From: an uncultured Bacilli bacterium
Lineage (GTDB): Bacteria > Bacillota_I > Bacilli_A > RF39 > UBA660
DNA: 16,084 bases
NCBI GenBank assembly: GCA_944372275.1
Contig: CALVYO010000021.1
Coordinates: 1 to 16,084 of the forward strand
Reading direction: 5' to 3'
Below, one piece after another: positions 14,171-16,084 of this stretch. Positions within the stretch are counted from its first letter, which is position 1. Every line of letters starts with the position of its first letter. Both the position numbers and the translations under genes were made by a program. The notes under the pieces were generated by a model, which did no database searches, was not told where the DNA came from, and saw nothing but the letters and a program-made list of their open reading frames with translations.

Positions 14171-14935
14171 ATGGAATTAAAAGAAATTGAAAGAAGTATT
14201 ATTAAAAAATATCGTAAAAAAATATTTTCCCCTTTTGTAAAAGCAATTAAAGAATTTAATTTGATAGAAGAAAATGATAAAATTGCTGTTTGTATTAGTG
14301 GAGGAAAAGATTCTTTTTTACTAGCTAAATGTATGCAAGAAATAAAAAAACATGGTAAATTTAATTTTAATTTAGAATTTATTGTTATGAATCCAGGATA
14401 TAATATTGATAATTTAAATAAAATAAAAGAGAATTTAGCTAAATTAAACATTGATGCCCATATATTTGAAACACCAATATTTAATATAGCTGATAAAACT
14501 GATAATCCTTGTTATATGTGTGCGAAGATGCGTCGAGGCTATTTATATAGTTATGCAAAGAAACTAGGATGTAATAAAATTGCTTTAGGTCATCATTTTA
14601 ACGATGTTATCGAAACAGTATTACTAAATATGATTTTTACCGGTAATTTTAGTAGTATGGTTCCAAAAGTAAAAAGCACTAATTTTGAAAATATGTCTTT
14701 AATAAGACCGCTTTATTATGTTCACGAAGAAGATATAATTAAGTGGGCAAGTTCTAATGAATTAGAATTTTTAGACTGTGCTTGTTCGGTTACGAAAAAA
14801 AATAGTGGTCAAAGATTAGTTATTAAAAACTTAGTTAAAGAATTAAATAAAATATATAGTAAAGCTGATATAAATATTATGACAAGTACGAAAAATGTTA
14901 ATTTAAATACGATTTTAGGAGTTAAAAATGATTAA
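14171..14935 (+). CDS. TtcA-like PP-loop tRNA 2-thiolation protein
   Basis: This is an N-type ATP pyrophosphatase related to TtcA, which makes 2-thiocytidine at tRNA position 32 using an Fe-S cluster. The PP-loop SGGKDS is at residues 43-48. CYMC (114-117) plus CAC (203-205) supply the pair and third cysteine expected for the cluster. ALGHHFNDVIETVLLN (138-153) is the second family motif. I chose ATG 14171 (254 residues) because GTG 14162 and ATG 14165 fall at or just after the predicted transcription start, and AGTGAT is 5 nt before 14171. It overlaps the radical SAM gene by 8 nt. TtcA-like proteins in Firmicutes are often unassigned, so the tRNA target is inferred from the family. Confidence 0.85.
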   Translation: MELKEIERSIIKKYRKKIFSPFVKAIKEFNLIEENDKIAVCISGGKDSFLLAKCMQEIKKHGKFNFNLEFIVMNPGYNIDNLNKIKENLAKLNIDAHIFETPIFNIADKTDNPCYMCAKMRRGYLYSYAKKLGCNKIALGHHFNDVIETVLLNMIFTGNFSSMVPKVKSTNFENMSLIRPLYYVHEEDIIKWASSNELEFLDCACSVTKKNSGQRLVIKNLVKELNKIYSKADINIMTSTKNVNLNTILGVKND

Positions 14936-15881
14936 AGATTTATGTTTTGAAATAATTGAAACTTGTCCTAATAATTGTTTATTTTGTTCGTCTTGTTCTT
15001 TGATAACTAAAACTAGAATGATCGATTTTAATTTATTTAAAAAAACTATCGACTATTTAATAAGTAAAGGTGGTATTGAAGAGATATCTTTATCAGGAGG
15101 GGAACCCTTATTACATCCTAATATATTTGAAATGATTAAATATTGTAAAGATAGAAATATTAGAGTCGTATTATTTACGAGTGGTATTGTAAGAAGAAAG
15201 TATATTGATAGTATATGTAAAAAGTTGATAACTGATTATAACTTTTCTGGTATCGATAAAAAAGATTTAATATTATTAAAAGAAATTGGTTTAGATAAAA
15301 TTGTTTTTGATTTTCAAGGTGCTTCAGTTGATACTTATAATAATTTAATGGGAACTAAAAATAGATTTACTTATGTTGCTGATTCGATGTTAAGAGCAAG
15401 TTTAGTTGGTTTAAATGTCGATGTTCATTTTATTCCTTTAAAAACAAATTATAAAGAATTTTTAGATATATTAGAAATTTTAGAAATATGTGAAATAAAA
15501 CAAATTAGTATTCTTAATTTTGTACCTCAAGGTAGAGGATTTATTAATCAAAAAGAATTACAATTATCAACTGAAGAAATGGAAGAATTTATAAATATTT
15601 ATAAGCAAAGTAGATTCAATGGACATATTAGAGTAGGAATACCATTACTTTCTAAGGATGAACATTTATGTACAGCAGGTCTAGATAAAATGGTTATTAA
15701 ATACGATGGTACGGTGTTACCTTGTCCAGCATTTAAAGAATTTGATATTGAATTATTAAATAAAATGGGAATTAAAACACCTAATATTCATTCAGATTTA
15801 GATAAAGTTGAAATTCACAATGGTACAAGAAAGAAACCATTATGTAAACAATTATATAAGTTTAGACAAACAATAAATTAA
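14928..15881 (+). CDS. Radical SAM protein with a short SPASM-like C-terminus
   Basis: This protein has 317 residues. The radical SAM CxxxCxxC motif is Cys13, Cys17 and Cys20 in CPNNCLFC, and the SAM contact SLSGGEPLLHPNI spans 54-66. A barrel follows, with FDFQGASVDTYNNLMG (128-142) and VHFIPLKTN (166-174). The C-terminus has Cys248, KMVIKYDGTVLPCPAFKEF with Cys266, and Cys306. That resembles a reduced SPASM or twitch auxiliary Fe-S domain, seen in peptide- and cofactor-modifying enzymes. TAGGAG (14916-14921) precedes the ATG, which lies inside the end of the ttcA-like gene, so the pair is translationally coupled. No precursor peptide gene is visible nearby. The substrate is unknown; a role in nucleoside or cofactor modification is only a guess from the partner. 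Confidence 0.85.
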   Translation: MIKDLCFEIIETCPNNCLFCSSCSLITKTRMIDFNLFKKTIDYLISKGGIEEISLSGGEPLLHPNIFEMIKYCKDRNIRVVLFTSGIVRRKYIDSICKKLITDYNFSGIDKKDLILLKEIGLDKIVFDFQGASVDTYNNLMGTKNRFTYVADSMLRASLVGLNVDVHFIPLKTNYKEFLDILEILEICEIKQISILNFVPQGRGFINQKELQLSTEEMEEFINIYKQSRFNGHIRVGIPLLSKDEHLCTAGLDKMVIKYDGTVLPCPAFKEFDIELLNKMGIKTPNIHSDLDKVEIHNGTRKKPLCKQLYKFRQTIN

Positions 15882-15934
15882 CATTTTGGGAAATTATTAA
15901 ATTCATTTATTTTCGTATATTTTTATTAAAAATA

Positions 15935-15943
15935 TGATATAAT
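15935..15943 (+). promoter_or_regulatory. Extended -10 promoter of the 3' structured RNA
   Basis: TATAAT (15938-15943) with TG at 15935-15936 is a consensus extended -10. No good -35 is seen. The spacer region holds an AT-only inverted repeat, ATATTTTT (15917-15924) and AAAAATAT (15928-15935), which could also weaken read-through from the radical SAM gene. The predicted start is near 15950. Confidence 0.65.
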
Positions 15944-15949
15944 AATGTT

Positions 15950-16084
15950 GTCTAGGAATAGCGATAAGCTCATTTAGAAAAACCGACTAATTAACGAACA
16001 TTGGGAGTCTAATTCATTGATGGTGTTGAATGCTCAAGATTCTTGAGAATCCTAATATTAATGATGTGATGCCCACCTGGTAGA
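15950..16084 (+). ncRNA. Structured non-coding RNA, possibly 6S RNA (SsrS), cut by the window end
   Basis: The stretch follows a strong extended -10 promoter, is visibly richer in G and C than the intergenic DNA, and holds no convincing ORF. It folds as a long interrupted rod. The tip hairpin is CTCAAG (16033-16038) with CTTGAG (16042-16047). Below it GGTGTT (16022-16027) pairs with AATATT (16054-16059), TCATT (16014-16018) with AATGA (16060-16064), and TGGG (16002-16005) with CCCA (16072-16075). Below that lies a largely unpaired stretch (about 15984-16000), then the 5' arm, whose partner would be beyond the window. A single long hairpin with a central bubble is the 6S RNA design, and in B. 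subtilis bsrA maps not far from the alaS-mltG cluster. A leader or riboswitch of the next gene is the main alternative. Confidence 0.5.

Noticed and set aside
14928..15881. RiPP biosynthesis cluster around the radical SAM protein
   Set aside because: No small precursor ORF, transporter or peptidase lies beside it in the visible window; the only coupled gene is the TtcA-like one.
1..16084. Mycoplasma-type genetic code (TGA = Trp)
   Set aside because: Trp is TGG in conserved positions, and TGA ends several genes exactly at ATGA overlaps with the next start (1435, 7806, 10496).
1..16084. CRISPR arrays, insertion sequences, prophage or tRNA genes
   Set aside because: No spaced direct repeats, terminal inverted repeats with a transposase, integrase, phage structural genes or cloverleaf-like sequences were seen; no gene-free stretch exceeds about 200 nt.

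Overview
The window is AT-rich DNA that is densely coding on the + strand only, from a low-GC Firmicute of the Bacilli / uncultured RF39-like gut-lineage type. The reasons are the very AT-biased codon use, strong Shine-Dalgarno (SD) sites, and gene order matching Bacillus subtilis in two blocks: rlmN-prpC-prkC-rsgA-rpe and alaS-yrzL-yrrK-yrzB-mltG-yrrM. TGA is used as a stop (e.g. at 1436, 3966, 7807, 10497) and Trp is encoded by TGG, so this is not the Mycoplasma code. A PASTA kinase and two peptidoglycan lytic enzymes imply a walled cell rather than a wall-less mollicute. The species cannot be named from the sequence alone.

Layout. Block 1 (1-6270): the 3' part of rlmN, the PP2C phosphatase, the PASTA Ser/Thr kinase, rsgA, rpe, frr and an AI-2E-family membrane protein. 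All are tightly packed or overlapping, and the block ends in a perfect 10-bp hairpin. Block 2 (6276-10191): an extended -10 promoter, a dNMP-kinase-like NTPase, an orphan DUF1016/YhcG PDDEXK nuclease, cmk, and an unusually short alaS. Block 3 (10206-14146): a good sigma-A promoter, ireB/reoM, ruvX, a DUF1292 gene, mltG, a SAM methyltransferase, and a membrane-anchored SLT-like lytic transglycosylase, closed by a strong terminator. Block 4 (14126-15881): a promoter sitting inside the preceding terminator, a TtcA-like tRNA thiolase, and a radical SAM/SPASM-like protein. The window ends (about 15950-16084) in a promoter-driven structured RNA, possibly 6S RNA, cut by the window edge.

How the genes fit together. 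The kinase, phosphatase and IreB/ReoM form the known envelope-stress phospho-switch that controls peptidoglycan synthesis in Firmicutes. MltG and the second lytic transglycosylase act on the wall itself and are in the same transcription unit as IreB. RlmN, RsgA, Frr, AlaRS, TtcA-like and RuvX serve rRNA/tRNA maturation and translation; Cmk and the dNMP kinase feed nucleotide pools. The most notable points are the compact alanyl-tRNA synthetase, which lacks two usual regions; an 18-nt hairpin between a good SD and the mltG start codon that would restore normal spacing if folded; near-leaderless promoters; and the 3' structured RNA.
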